From: Sinorhizobium terangae
Lineage (GTDB): Bacteria; Pseudomonadota; Alphaproteobacteria; Rhizobiales; Rhizobiaceae
Length of the DNA: 64,000 bases
Assembly: GCF_029714365.1 (NCBI RefSeq)
Contig: NZ_CP121659.1
Span: 1,984,001-2,048,000 of the forward strand
Direction: 5' to 3'
A program made the translations under genes and the position numbers. The notes beneath the pieces are model-generated. The model had not been told where the DNA came from. It did not search any database and saw nothing but the letters and a program-made list of their open reading frames with translations. Shown piece after piece: positions 52,343 through 61,574 of this stretch (positions are counted from its first letter, which is position 1; the number at the start of each line of letters is the position of its first letter).

Positions 52343-52975
52343 TCAGCCCGCGATCGCCGCGACGACCGGCACGACGTGCGGCCAGACCTCGAGGGATCCG
52401 CGATAGATCATGTCGAGCGCGACATAGAGGATGATCGCCAGACCGATATAGGCGATCCAGTGGTAGCGGTTGAGCAGCTTGGCTATGAGGCCCGCGGCAA
52501 CGCCCATCATTGCGATCGACAGTATGAGGCCGAACACCAGCACCGTCGGGTGCTCGCGGGCGGCGCCCGCAACCGCAAGCACGTTGTCGAGCGACATGGA
52601 TACGTCGGCGACGACGATCTGGATCGCCGCCTGCATGAAAGTCTTCTTCTGCGTCTCTCCGTTTCCCTCGCCCGCTCCGTCATTGCCTTGGGCTTCACGC
52701 AGTTCGCGCCACATCTTCCAGCAGACCCAGAGCAGCAGGATGCCACCCGCGAGCACAAGGCCGATGATCTCGAGCAGCTGGACGGTCACGCTGGCAAGCG
52801 CGATGCGAAGAACGGTCGCGGCGAGAATGCCGACAAGGATCGCCTTCTTGCGCTGCTCGATCGGAAGCCCGGCGGCGGCAAGGCCGATGACGACGGCGTT
52901 ATCCCCAGCAAGCACCAGGTCGATGACAATAACCTGCAGAAGCGCCAGCAAGCCGGCAGACGTAAAAATTTCCAT
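52343..52975 (-). CDS. TerC-family integral membrane protein
   Basis: 210 aa. The paired acidic signatures of the family lie in membrane segments: IDLVLAGDNAVVIGLA (about 18-33) and VADVSMSLDNVLAVAGAA (about 118-135), in an inverted-repeat topology of about seven helices. The family (TerC/Alx/YjbE) is linked to Mn(II) export and to tellurite resistance. I looked for a Mn-sensing yybP-ykoY riboswitch in the leader and saw no match. ATG 52975 follows GTGGGGATC. Confidence 0.88.
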   Translation of the reverse strand: MEIFTSAGLLALLQVIVIDLVLAGDNAVVIGLAAAGLPIEQRKKAILVGILAATVLRIALASVTVQLLEIIGLVLAGGILLLWVCWKMWRELREAQGNDGAGEGNGETQKKTFMQAAIQIVVADVSMSLDNVLAVAGAAREHPTVLVFGLILSIAMMGVAAGLIAKLLNRYHWIAYIGLAIILYVALDMIYRGSLEVWPHVVPVVAAIAG

Positions 52976-53146
52976 GATGTGTTGATCCCCACTGAGCAAA
53001 GCGGCAGGGCATCGCTACGGATAAATCATCGATCGATCAAGTGGCGATGCCGGTCTCAATCAAAAAAACTGGCGTGCGCCATCGACACGCCGCGACAACC
53101 GTCGCCGCTATCCGACATGTGCGACGTCCGTCGCCCCGCCGAAACA

Positions 53147-54004
53147 TCACGCCGCGCTGAAGATTGCCTTGATCCGCTGCCGGAGCGCCCGCTTGTACAT
53201 CCGGAACCACGGCGCCACGCGCTTGTTCGCGTGCTGCTCGAGCGCCTTTCTCAAGATGGTCTTCTCCGTGGCCGTATAGTCCGTTTCGGCGATGAGGCGG
53301 CGCGCGATCTCGACGTATTTCCGCCGCGCCGCCAGACGCTCCGCCGGCAGCAGATGATAGTTTCCCTCACGCATGATCCTTTGCGTGAAAGTCGCCTCAG
53401 GCGCGAACGCCACCTTTGCGTTGATCATGGCCCGCATCGTGGTGAGGTGATCCGCCGCCCAGGCATAGGGGTAGTCTCCGAGCACCGCCATATCCTCGAC
53501 GACGGCCTGGCGCCGCCAGAGGCCGTAGAACCAGCTCGGGTGACAACCGAGCAAGGTCGCCTTCGCCCGTGACAGGCGATCGGCGCCCTCACTCACCGGC
53601 AGTGGATAATCGGCCTCCCGCCCCGTCGACGTGTTGACCCGGTGGACCGGGGTCACTGCCAGCCGGGCGTCGCTCTCCCGGTCGAGCGCGTTTACCGTCG
53701 CCTCGAGATGGTTCTCGTCCGTCAGGTCGTCATCGGCTCGCCACATGAAATATTCGGCTTCGCCGAGATTAAGCGCCTTCCTGAAATTTTCCATTACCGG
53801 CACGTTGATATTGCTGCGAACGTGGCGAAAGCGCTTGTCCTGTCGCGCAAATTCGGCGCAGATCTCGCTGGTGCCGTCGGTGGAGGCGTTGTCGCAGATG
53901 ACAACTTCGAAATCTTCGAAGCTCTGGCTTCGAATGCAATTCAGGCTTTCGGAAATCGTCTCGGCACCGTTGTAGATAGGAACTGCGATACTTACGCGAG
54001 CCAT
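53147..54004 (-). CDS. Family 2 glycosyltransferase
   Basis: 285 aa GT-A fold. The nucleotide-sugar binding start VSIAVPIYNGAETISESLNC and acidic DNASTDGT are followed by the metal-binding DxD-type motif in YFMWRADDDL, with no membrane segments. The C terminus is strongly basic (WFRMYKRALRQRIK), suggesting peripheral association with the inner membrane. It likely adds a sugar to a surface polysaccharide or glycan; the acceptor is unknown. GGGGGAAAAC precedes the ATG. Divergent from the next glycosyltransferase-like gene. Confidence 0.87.
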   Translation of the reverse strand: MARVSIAVPIYNGAETISESLNCIRSQSFEDFEVVICDNASTDGTSEICAEFARQDKRFRHVRSNINVPVMENFRKALNLGEAEYFMWRADDDLTDENHLEATVNALDRESDARLAVTPVHRVNTSTGREADYPLPVSEGADRLSRAKATLLGCHPSWFYGLWRRQAVVEDMAVLGDYPYAWAADHLTTMRAMINAKVAFAPEATFTQRIMREGNYHLLPAERLAARRKYVEIARRLIAETDYTATEKTILRKALEQHANKRVAPWFRMYKRALRQRIKAIFSAA

Positions 54005-54131
54005 GTTTTCCCCCGTTGCAGGCCCTTGCTGACCTGATTATATAAGCGGCGCTTGATCAGCCCCCTGCTCAACCGCACGCCGCCGGCGAAGCCGTGTACG
54101 CCTCCGCCCGCCTCAACGCAAGGCTGCATTT

Positions 54132-54866
54132 ATGCCGAAAATTGACGTTTGCATCGTCGCCGCCCGGCGCCCCGATCTGCTCGCCGCGACGCTCGAAAGC
54201 CTGTCGACGCGGATGCTCGATCACTTCGAGATCGAAAATGTCTACATGAACCTCGATCCGATCTTCGGAGATGAGGCGGCCCACGCCGCCTGCCTCGCGC
54301 TGATCCGCAGCCGGTTTCCGGCGGCGATCGTCTTCGAGCCGGAAATTCCGAGCTTCGTCGGCGCCGTCCGGCGGCTCTGGTCGGCGACCGGGGCAGACTT
54401 CGTGCTGCACCTGGAGGACGATTGGATCGCCCTCACCGATATCGGTCCGGACGTCTTCGCCGCCTTTGAGGATCCCGCCATCGCGCAAGTGTCGCTCCAC
54501 ACCGCCGAGCAGAAATGGGACATCGCGAAGAAGGGCCATTTTCATAAGCGCAATGAATATGTGCGGCTGTTCGGCATCAAGATCCCGAAGTTCACCGCCT
54601 TCCCGATCTTCACCACCTCGCCGTCGCTTCTCAGAGGTCAATTCGTGCGGGACTGCGCGAGCCTCATGGATCCTGCGAGAGATCCCGAAAAACAATTCTA
54701 TTACGGCGTGAACCCGGCGCTGGAAGAATACGTCCGCAACAGGAAGAGCTATATCTTCTCGCCCGAGAAACGCCCGGTCATTAAAGACATCGGCCGCGAC
54801 TGGCAAAAGGAAAAGAAGATCAAGAAAGTCATCCGCGACGCCAATTCGGTCTGGGAAGCGGAGTAG
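54132..54866 (+). CDS. Glycosyltransferase family 2-like protein
   Basis: 244 aa. It starts MPKIDVCIVAARRPDLLAATL and keeps the GT-A pattern, with acidic pairs in HLEDDWIAL positioned like the DxD donor site. It is shorter and more divergent than the GT2 at 53147; the C terminus is rich in Lys/Glu (WQKEKKIKKVIRD). Adjacent divergent placement with that gene suggests a shared glycan-related role. Ribosome site weak. Confidence 0.75.
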   Translation: MPKIDVCIVAARRPDLLAATLESLSTRMLDHFEIENVYMNLDPIFGDEAAHAACLALIRSRFPAAIVFEPEIPSFVGAVRRLWSATGADFVLHLEDDWIALTDIGPDVFAAFEDPAIAQVSLHTAEQKWDIAKKGHFHKRNEYVRLFGIKIPKFTAFPIFTTSPSLLRGQFVRDCASLMDPARDPEKQFYYGVNPALEEYVRNRKSYIFSPEKRPVIKDIGRDWQKEKKIKKVIRDANSVWEAE

Positions 54867-55070
54867 CGCACTCCGTTTGCGGAACCGCGGCGCCTGGTGC
54901 CGCGCGTCCGCACCGGAAAGAATTCGCGAGACCGGTCGAACTGCTTCCGGGGGGCTGCGATTCGCATCCGGCCTCTGGCTCGCTCCCCACCAATTTTGCA
55001 GAACACCGGCCTTGCGGCTATCGTCGTCCAGCGACACCTGAATGTGGTACGACGAGAGCGGGCACTCACG

Positions 55071-55562
55071 ATGGAGAAGGTCAGCGAAAGATCCTATGAA
55101 CGACTCACGCCCGCGGACCTCGAAGAAATCGCCGCCGTCGCGCTTCGCACGCTCGCTGCCATCTTCGATCGCGCACCGGTCGCCTGTCTTTACCGTGATC
55201 GCCTGCTCCTCATTGCGCTGGCCCAAGGCAGTGCGCTGCATTATCTCGACGGCGTGAACGGCCTCAAGGACATCGACGTCTGGGCCTTTTTCGCGGCGGG
55301 TCTTGCCAAGCCTTTTCCGCATCGGAAGCGCTGGTGCGTGGACTTCGGCCCATCCCGTTTCGGCCGGCACCCGGCCGATCTCGGCTATCGCGGCCGCCGC
55401 CTCGACCTCATGGGCCGGTCGATCACCGTTGCCTCCGGCGAGCCGCCGCAACAGTCCGTACGGCGATGGCTCAGCTCGAAAAACCGGTCCGCGATCGAAC
55501 TCAGCAAGAAGCCGATGTTCTCATTGTTTCCGCAAGCGTTCTTCGGCGAGCGGCTAAACTGA
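55071..55562 (+). CDS. Nucleotidyltransferase-fold protein (putative)
   Basis: 163 aa. The segment LLLIALAQGSALHYLD followed by LKDIDVWAFF resembles the nucleotidyltransferase GS-x(n)-DxD core, with additional basic residues (HRKRWCVDFGPSRFG). The second acidic residue set is weaker than in canonical enzymes, so activity is uncertain. Not assigned to a named family. No strong ribosome site at ATG 55071. Confidence 0.5.
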   Translation: MEKVSERSYERLTPADLEEIAAVALRTLAAIFDRAPVACLYRDRLLLIALAQGSALHYLDGVNGLKDIDVWAFFAAGLAKPFPHRKRWCVDFGPSRFGRHPADLGYRGRRLDLMGRSITVASGEPPQQSVRRWLSSKNRSAIELSKKPMFSLFPQAFFGERLN

Positions 55563-55717
55563 GCAACTCCAGGAAAAATGTGGGAGGTTTTCCGTTGCAA
55601 AACGCGATTGACTCCTGCCCAAATTAGAACATAATAAGAACATCCATCGGCGATGCGACCGCCAATCTGAAATCCAACGAAGCGAGAACTCCGACCATCC
55701 ACGGAGAAGGAGAATTC

Positions 55718-55951
55718 ATGTCCGCCGCGGAGCATTCCGATATCGAGGAATTCGACGAGTGGCTGGACGAGGTCGCAGCCGCGCTCGCCTGGCACGACGG
55801 CGACGCCGAGGCGACGATCCGCACCCTGCTCGCCGACTGCAAGCATCTTCGCGAGCAGTTGGCACTGGCCCAGATCGCGATGGGTATGGGTTTCACGCGC
55901 GGCTGGTCGCCTTGCGTGGAGCGCAGGGGCGAACTGGCAAGGCGAGGATAA
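55718..55951 (+). CDS. Small acidic hypothetical protein
   Basis: 77 aa with an excellent ribosome site (GGAGAAGGAGAATTC). Acidic N-terminal half (SDIEEFDEWLDEVAAALAWHDGDAE) with a predicted helix, then LLADCKHLREQLALAQIAMG. No family recognised. Confidence 0.6.
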   Translation: MSAAEHSDIEEFDEWLDEVAAALAWHDGDAEATIRTLLADCKHLREQLALAQIAMGMGFTRGWSPCVERRGELARRG

Positions 55952-56049
55952 AGCGGGCCACGGCTTGAGGAAAGTGTGAAGCGGCTTTCAGCCCGAACAG
56001 GAAACTTCAAAGGGTTGGCTCCATTTCTTCAGGTGAACATTGGAGCAAT

Positions 56050-56841
56050 CTACCGGCCGATCGCGCGCTCCTGCAGTTCTTCACCGATGAAACAATTGTA
56101 GGGTTGCCCATACTGGATGGGGCTCACCCTCGTTTCTGCCTGCTGGCTCACTTCCAACCCGGAAATCTCGATGACGAGCTTCGCGAGGATCGCTGCCGCA
56201 AACTCGTCGATGTGTTTCACCTTCAGGAGAAAGGAACCTGGGCCGCCGATGACGCACTCACGGTAATAGACGTCGAGATCCGGGATCGACGCCGTGTCCG
56301 GCGCGCTCCGCAGCATGATGGGAAGGCCATCGATGGTGATCCCCTGGGCAACGGTGTTGTTGCGCGCGAGCGGCGCCGGCGCCCCAGCATTGTTGGGGCC
56401 GTCGCCCGATATATCGATGACGCGACGGCTCGAGCGAAACGGGCTTGTCTGGAAAAGCGTGCGACCGACCGCAAGCGTGTTCGAGATCGAGGTGAAGCCG
56501 ATGCGTCGCATCGGTTGGCGCTCCAAGGCCTCGGCGAATTCCCGCGCAGTCCGGGCGTCGTAGAGCAGCGTCCACGGCATCACCTGAACCGCCTTGCCGC
56601 CCCATTCGACATAGGTCACGGCAATCTTTCCAAGTGGTCCACCACGCAACGCCGTGATGACCTCCGGACTGCGGAAGGCCTCCACATAGCCGGCCCGCTG
56701 CACGCCCAACTCCTCCGGTTCCATCGAATAGGAGACGTCAACCGCAATGACGAGTTCGAGATCGACGGCAACGGGTTCCGCAAGCCCGGGCCTGCCGAGA
56801 AGGCAGAGAGCAACAGCAAGCGGCCATCGGCGTTTCATCAT
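56050..56841 (-). CDS. Secreted DUF1194 protein with von Willebrand A-like fold
   Basis: 263 aa. A signal peptide (1-21, RRWPLAVALCLLGRPGLA) is followed by a MIDAS-type metal site, VIAVDVSYSMEPEE (D-x-S-x-S), and the later VIDISGDGPNNAG, as in VWA-like DUF1194 proteins. Probably periplasmic, binding a protein or ligand through a divalent metal. The C-terminal YGQPYNCFIGEELQERAIG is characteristic of the family. It has no operon partner; a mosaic repeat lies directly upstream of the start. Confidence 0.85.
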   Translation of the reverse strand: MMKRRWPLAVALCLLGRPGLAEPVAVDLELVIAVDVSYSMEPEELGVQRAGYVEAFRSPEVITALRGGPLGKIAVTYVEWGGKAVQVMPWTLLYDARTAREFAEALERQPMRRIGFTSISNTLAVGRTLFQTSPFRSSRRVIDISGDGPNNAGAPAPLARNNTVAQGITIDGLPIMLRSAPDTASIPDLDVYYRECVIGGPGSFLLKVKHIDEFAAAILAKLVIEISGLEVSQQAETRVSPIQYGQPYNCFIGEELQERAIGR

Positions 56842-56851
56842 GGCGGTTACC

Positions 56852-56958
56852 TACTGCCTGTTTTCTTAGATCGTAGCCTATTCAACGACAAAAACATGCA
56901 GCAATTCAAAGTGCGACAGCATCCCTTGCGCGTCTTGAGACGACGCGCCGCGCTGCAG
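56852..56958 (-). repeat. RIME-like mosaic element, inverted copy
   Basis: CTTAGATCGTAGCCTATTCAACG, CATGCAGCAATTCAAAGTGCGACAGC and TTGCGCGTCTTGAGACGACGCGCCGCGCTG reproduce the modules in reverse order. It begins 10 bp upstream of the DUF1194 start codon and could affect that gene's promoter. Confidence 0.65.
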
Positions 56959-57114
56959 GCGCGCGGCGCGATAGGCGCGCGATGGAAATCCACGTTGGTT
57001 TACGGCGGAATCTTACGCTTAAATCTCAGGAAGCACGTAGGGATCCCGGCAGATCCGCTCCACTATCGCGATTCACGGCATCGCGCCGTCACTCTCCGTA
57101 ATCCGCCTACCGCG

Positions 57115-57160
57115 CCGTCATCCCCGGGCTTGACCCCGGGGCCAAGCCCGGGGATGACGG
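57115..57160. repeat. 46-bp palindrome with CCGTCATCCCCGGGCTTG arms
   Basis: Two perfect 18-nt arms (57115-57132 and 57143-57160) with a 10-nt spacer ACCCCGGGGC. A similar ATGACCCCG...GGGATGACGG fragment lies at about 60955-60996. Repeats of this type are common in alphaproteobacterial intergenic DNA. Confidence 0.75.
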
Positions 57161-57286
57161 AACAAGAGGAAAGCCCGGCGCCAAACAGCGGCCGGACAAC
57201 CGTCCAAACCGACAGCCTCCACCGGCGCAGCGTTCCGCGCAGCGGATAATTCCCATCTACCGCGTCCAACGCAGGCGAACCGTGCG

Positions 57287-58084
57287 TCAGTCGTCGTCGG
57301 TCGGACACGGCCATTTGGACGGGACGACAAGGCCGGCGGGCAGCTTCGTCGCCGCGTCGCCGCAGGCAAGGTCGACCTGCTCCTGTTCGAGCCCGGTCGC
57401 GGCCGAAAGGTCGAGGCCTTCTATCCTCGTCAGGAACAGGAACGCGCGGTCGAACTCGATCGGACCCTCGAAGACCGCGCCGCTTAGATTGGCGCGCGAG
57501 AGATTGGCCATCGAAAAGCGGACGCCCGTCAGCACCGCTTTATTGAAGTTTGCGCGCCCCAGTTCGGCCTTCTCGAAATCGGCGCCTGTCAGGCGCGCGC
57601 GGCTGAAATCCGTGCGCTGCAGTTCGGAGCCCACGAAGGAAGCGCCCTCGGCGGAAATGTCGGAAAAATTGCCGCGATAGGCCTCTACCCGGCTGAAATT
57701 CGCCTTGTCCGCGATGGCGCCGGCGAGCGAGGCGCGCATCAGCGTCGCCTTTTCGAGATTGGCGGAGCGAAGCGTGACCCCCCTGAGATCGGTCAGCGTG
57801 AAATCGGTATTGGTGAGATTGCTCCCCTCCAGGTCGCTGCCGCCGAGCATGAGCAGCCGCTTGTTGCAGTCCTGCCAATTTGTTTCCGGACCGGCGGAAC
57901 TCTTGCAGTCCGCTGCCCCTTGGGCATAGCCGGTAAACGGTGAGGCCGCCATTGCGAGAACGAGCGCCGCCACACCGAGCAAGAGCGACGATGTGCGCCC
58001 CGCGGCTGTCGGATGGTCCGGTCCCCCTTCTGTCCGCGAAACCAGATCGGCCGAACCTTTCAGCCTCTTACCAGCGATGTCCAT
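57287..58084 (-). CDS. Secreted or membrane-anchored pentapeptide-repeat protein
   Basis: 265 aa. After an N-terminal hydrophobic segment (about 30-52, TSSLLLGVAALVLAMA) comes a region of tandem A(D/N)LXX pentapeptides (about 85-235: SNLTNTDFTLTDLRGVTLRS, ANLEKATLMR, TGADFEKAEL), which fold as a right-handed beta helix. A conserved Cys pair lies before it (ADCKSS, WQDCNK). Such proteins are often scaffolds or DNA mimics; here the export signal argues for a periplasmic role. ATG 58084 follows GGAGCAAGGGG. Confidence 0.85.
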   Translation of the reverse strand: MDIAGKRLKGSADLVSRTEGGPDHPTAAGRTSSLLLGVAALVLAMAASPFTGYAQGAADCKSSAGPETNWQDCNKRLLMLGGSDLEGSNLTNTDFTLTDLRGVTLRSANLEKATLMRASLAGAIADKANFSRVEAYRGNFSDISAEGASFVGSELQRTDFSRARLTGADFEKAELGRANFNKAVLTGVRFSMANLSRANLSGAVFEGPIEFDRAFLFLTRIEGLDLSAATGLEQEQVDLACGDAATKLPAGLVVPSKWPCPTDDD

Positions 58085-58345
58085 CCCCTTGCTCCAACGC
58101 CCGCAACGAAAAGAATTTTCCAGCAATTCAAGGCGTTACACCGATCATTGCCCGTCAGAACAGACACGCAATGATCGTCTTCGTCAAGACCGTGCGCGCC
58201 CGCGCGCACACCTTGAGCGGTTAGGCCACGTCGAGCGCCCACGTAATTCTACGCTCAAACCGCGCCGTGCTTAAGCGAATATGCGGTCACGAAATCGGGA
58301 ATGATGGCGCCACGCGGCTACCGATCAGGTAGCAATGGCGAAATA

Positions 58346-58386
58346 CCCCCTCTGCCCTGCCGGGCAGCCCGGCAGGGCAGAGGGGG
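58346..58386. repeat. Perfect 41-bp palindrome
   Basis: Arms CCCCCTCTGCCCTGCCGGGC (58346-58365) and its exact complement (58367-58386) around a single A. Same family as the palindrome at 68-99. Lies in the 369-bp gap between the pentapeptide-repeat and Tim44-like genes; nothing else is seen in that gap. Confidence 0.85.
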
Positions 58387-58453
58387 GCAGATCCTGGGGC
58401 GCTCGGAGAGGCTGCGACGTAGATCGGGCATCACTCCAAATAGAAGCCGGGCC

Positions 58454-59494
58454 TCACGCCTGAACGCCCTGGATGGCGGAGACCTGCCATTCCGCGCCGG
58501 GTTTGCGCAGGAAGGTCCAGAGCTCGACCGCCTCGGTGAGCTTGTCGGCGTCGCCGCTGACGACGCGGCCGGTCGAGCGGTCGCGCATCACATCGATGCT
58601 CTCGTAGCGCATCGCGACGGTCGCATAGTCCATGCCGTTCTCGCGCCAGGCCTCGGCGACATCGCCCTGCACGAGATTGACGTCGCGAACCTCGTTCTTG
58701 AGCCCGCTCGTCGCGTTCTCGCTGAGTTCCTCCGCGAGATAGGACATAGCTTCCGGCGTGGTCAGCCGCCGCAGGGCCGCATAGTCCTCGGCACCGTAAG
58801 CCGCCTGCACCTCCTTCAGCATTGCCTCGAAGCGGTCGAGGTCGCGCTGGGTGACGCCGATTTCGTCGGTTTCGCCTGCGGCTGCGGCGGAAGAAGTCGC
58901 GGAAACGGAAGGCGCAGTCGCAGCCTGCCCGTAGGTCGCCCCCCTGCCCATTCCCTCGCCGATGTTTGGAATGCGGAAGGACGGCCCTCCTGACGAGGCG
59001 GCAGCCGACGAACGGGCCGAAGCGCCCGCACCCGAATAGGCTGGCTGCTGGCTACCGCGGAAGAACCGCATCGCCAGCATGATCGCGCCGATGATCAGGC
59101 CCACCTGCAGCAGGAGGCCGAGGAAGCCGACGCCACCGCCAAGGCCGTGGCCGAGCAGCATGCCGATCAGGCCGCCCATCATCAGACCGCCGAGCATCGA
59201 GCCGCCGAAGCCGTTGAAGAAGCCAGGCCGCCGGCCGGCCATTCCGTTCTGCGCCGCGGGGTTGGTCGCGGGATTGGTCGCCGAATTCGGCCGCGGCGTC
59301 ATCGACCGCTCGATCGGCGCGGCATTGGTCGGCGCCGTGCGCGTGATCGGCGCGGTGGAAAAGGTGCGGCTGCCGCGCGAGCCGAAACCGCCGCCGGCGC
59401 GCCGTGCCTCGGCCACGTCGACCACCGTCAGCATGACTGTTAGGCCAACCGCGACCATCGCCAGAACTCGTCCAAAACGCTGCATGCCATCCAT
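58454..59494 (-). CDS. Tim44/TolA-like domain membrane protein
   Basis: 346 aa. A signal or anchor helix (about 5-25, GRVLAMVAVGLTVMLTVVDVA), an Arg/Gly/Ser/Pro-rich linker, a Gly-rich membrane segment (GGLMMGGLIGMLLGHGLGGG; FLGLLLQVGLIIGAIMLA) and a C-terminal Tim44-like domain (about 225-340, TQRDLDRFEAMLKEVQAAYG; EAVELWTFLRKPGAEWQVSAIQ). Tim44-like domains bind membranes or partner proteins in mitochondria; bacterial homologues are less understood. ATG 59494 is placed behind GGAGGAAACAACGGG; MQRF at 59485 is an alternative. Confidence 0.85.
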   Translation of the reverse strand: MDGMQRFGRVLAMVAVGLTVMLTVVDVAEARRAGGGFGSRGSRTFSTAPITRTAPTNAAPIERSMTPRPNSATNPATNPAAQNGMAGRRPGFFNGFGGSMLGGLMMGGLIGMLLGHGLGGGVGFLGLLLQVGLIIGAIMLAMRFFRGSQQPAYSGAGASARSSAAASSGGPSFRIPNIGEGMGRGATYGQAATAPSVSATSSAAAAGETDEIGVTQRDLDRFEAMLKEVQAAYGAEDYAALRRLTTPEAMSYLAEELSENATSGLKNEVRDVNLVQGDVAEAWRENGMDYATVAMRYESIDVMRDRSTGRVVSGDADKLTEAVELWTFLRKPGAEWQVSAIQGVQA

Positions 59495-59528
59495 TCCCGT
59501 TGTTTCCTCCGGCCGGATCCCGGCCCGT

Positions 59529-59622
59529 GCATGGTTCTTCAATCCGGTTTGAAAGAGAGCCATGCACCAGTTTAAAGTGCTGCAGCGACCTTTGTGCGTC
59601 TTCAGACGCACGGGCCGCAGTA
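59529..59622 (-). repeat. RIME-like mosaic element, inverted copy
   Basis: GCATGGTTCTTCAATCCGGTTTGAAAGAGAGCCATGC followed by AGTTTAAAGTGCTGCAGCGACC and GTGCGTCTTCAGACGCACGGGC: the module order of the inverted copies. It lies just upstream of the Tim44-like start codon. Confidence 0.6.
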
Positions 59623-59813
59623 AGCCATATAGCGATTGCCCGGACCAAGTTTAAGGGCTGCGGGCCGATTTCCCTGCCTTGCCGCCGTTGTGAGCTTTCG
59701 GCAGTATCGTGCGCCCTGACACAAGCCGTCGACCGCCGCCTTCCTCTCGGATCAGGATTCGGGTATTTCACGACTTGATTAGGACTTTCAAATGAATCAC
59801 TGCGTGATCTCTA

Positions 59814-59914
59814 CAGCGCCGCGCGTCCTGTAAGACGCGCAAAGGACGCTGTGGCACTGTGAAGTGCTGCATGTTTTTACCCTTAAATCGAGTACGATCT
59901 AAGCAAACATGCAG
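59814..59914 (+). repeat. RIME-like mosaic element
   Basis: CAGCGCCGCGCGTCCTGTAAGACGCGCAAAGGACGCTGTGGCACTGTGAAGTGC then CCTTAAATCGAGTACGATCTAAGC with AACATGCAGTAG. Complete copy; paired with an inverted partial copy immediately downstream. Confidence 0.7.
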
Positions 59915-59925
59915 TAGGCCAATTT

Positions 59926-59998
59926 AAGGACAAAATCATACAGCAGTGCGCAGTGCTGCGGCGACCTTGCGTACCTGAAAACACGCGCGACGCCTCAG
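59926..59998 (-). repeat. Partial RIME-like element, inverted
   Basis: AAAATCATACAGCAGTGCGCAGTGCTGCGGCGACC and GCGTACCTGAAAACACGCGCGACGC form the proximal half in reverse orientation, head-to-head with the copy at 59814-59914. The 617-bp gap 59495-60111 is essentially filled by these three repeat copies. Confidence 0.55.
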
Positions 59999-60111
59999 GT
60001 CCGGTAGATGACCACGATGCTGCGAATGACGCGATGGATGCGGCGTTCGCAAGCGATCGTCAATGATGCTTCCCAGCAGGCCTGATGAGCAGGCTTCACA
60101 GGAGTCCGCGC

Positions 60112-60924
60112 GTGCGCAAAGTGAAAGTCTTCTCCGCCACCGTCGGCGAGAGCTTCGGCAAGACCACCGAAAACTTCGGCGACAATCTGATGGCTGATAT
60201 CCTCCAGGACGTGTTTTCCGTCGAGCCGACCTATGTCGAACCCGCCCGGGCGGAACTCATCGGTGTCGGCAGCATCATCGACGCCTACTATCGCTACAGC
60301 CGCAAGAAATACGTGTTCTGGCGCAAGCGCCCCTGGCGGACACTGCACGTTTGGGGTTCCGGCTTCATGAACAGCGGAACGCCGGCGCTCTGGCCACAGC
60401 GCCTCGTCTTTGACGCGGTTCGCGGCGAATTGTCGAAGGCAAGAGTCGCGCCCGACCGCGACATTGCGCTCGGGGATCCGGCGATCCTGCTGCCGCTGAT
60501 CTGGCCCAAGAAGGTTGTCGCCACGTCGGAAGTTGTGGTCATCCCGCACTTCGTCACCTACCAGACCTTTCTGGAGCGCTACGGAACCTCCCTGCCCAGG
60601 CACTGGAGGGTTCTCAATCTTCTCGGAGACCCGCGGAAAATTTGCGAGGCGATTTCCGCCAGTGAACTGGTGATATCCAGCAGTCTCCACGGCCTCATCG
60701 TCGCCGACGCCTATGGCGTGCCCTCGATCTGGATGGAGCCCCACGGCAAGATAAAGGGCGACGGATTCAAGTTTGCCGATTACTTCAGCTTCCGCGGCGC
60801 GCCCCTCCCCGGTCCGGTCGATTTCGATAGCCTGCTGGCGGCTGGCACGGTGGCCGGCAACGCGCCCGCCGTTCCATCCGCGGAGACGATTGATCGCCTG
60901 TTGCGGTCCTTTCCGTTCCGTTGA
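60112..60924 (+). CDS. Polysaccharide pyruvyl transferase-family protein
   Basis: 270 aa. It begins RKVKVFSATVGESFGKTTENFGDNL, then VGSIIDAYYRYSRKKYVFW and the family landmark HVWGSGFM, plus VISSSLHGLIVADAYGVPSIWM near the C terminus, the conserved end motif of CsaB/PssM-like pyruvyl transferases. It would transfer pyruvate from PEP as a ketal onto a sugar of exopolysaccharide or another glycan. GTG 60112 follows AGGAG by seven bases; ATG 60085 also has AGCAGG upstream and is possible. Confidence 0.82.
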   Translation: MRKVKVFSATVGESFGKTTENFGDNLMADILQDVFSVEPTYVEPARAELIGVGSIIDAYYRYSRKKYVFWRKRPWRTLHVWGSGFMNSGTPALWPQRLVFDAVRGELSKARVAPDRDIALGDPAILLPLIWPKKVVATSEVVVIPHFVTYQTFLERYGTSLPRHWRVLNLLGDPRKICEAISASELVISSSLHGLIVADAYGVPSIWMEPHGKIKGDGFKFADYFSFRGAPLPGPVDFDSLLAAGTVAGNAPAVPSAETIDRLLRSFPFR

Positions 60925-61023
60925 TGCCATGCGGTTGAGTCAGAGCCGCGAAGGATGACCCCGCGCTTGCGGTTGCGGCTGCCGCAGGGATGACGGAGCG
61001 TGTTGTCATAGCGGAGACAAGAA

Positions 61024-61416
61024 ATCGCCGGGAGTGTTCACGCTCACGGTTCGCGTTTGGGTGTCAGCCGAAACGTGATCGTTGGGATCGCATTTCGAAA
61101 TCGCGCGTTTTTCCCGGAGAAACAACGATCTAGGAGTACCAGGCCCAAAAGGCCTCTACCGGCTCCGAGGAAGGTCGAAACGCGCAAGCTGTACACGCCG
61201 CACGAGGGAGAACCAATCCCGGTCTCCGATTACGATGTGAAGCGTTTGCCATATGCCAAGCATCTAGAGGATTTGCTCCCTGGCGAATGCAAGTGGCCCC
61301 TCAACAACGGCGGCCCTTACCTTTTCTGTGCTGCCAAGGCTGCCGGGAAATACTGCCAACACCACCAATCCAGGGCACTTGCAGGCCATCGCATTACGAA
61401 GTGGGGAAAAGCATAA
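61024..61416 (+). pseudogene. Degenerate GcrA-like regulator gene (phage remnant)
   Basis: In one frame LGVSRNVIVGIAF resembles the GcrA DNA-binding signature GVSRNAVIGKVHRL, and the C-terminal part GECKWPLNNGGPYLFCAAK with KYCQHHQSRALAG matches the conserved GcrA end (CRWP...FCG-K...YCxHH). The N-terminal helix that should open the protein is missing upstream (a stop codon lies at 61009-61011), and no ATG or good ribosome site starts this frame. GcrA is an alphaproteobacterial cell-cycle activator with relatives in some phages. Either a decayed copy or a divergent protein starting at TTG 61057. Confidence 0.5.
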
Positions 61417-61574
61417 AGAGATCACGTTTGTACGGAATCCGCGCCGCCCGCGGCTATCACCGCATGGCGGCCGCCGACGATCGCCTGCCGGAAAGCCGAC
61501 GCATCCTCAGGTTCGTACGCTGCGTGGCTCAGCCGGGAGCTAGCAACGAGCGCAATGGTTGCTAAGTTGTTGGC

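Noticed and set aside
52976..53146. Possible Mn-sensing yybP-ykoY riboswitch upstream of the TerC gene
   Set aside because: TerC-family genes often have one, but the conserved GGGGAGUA-type core is absent from the leader on the minus strand.
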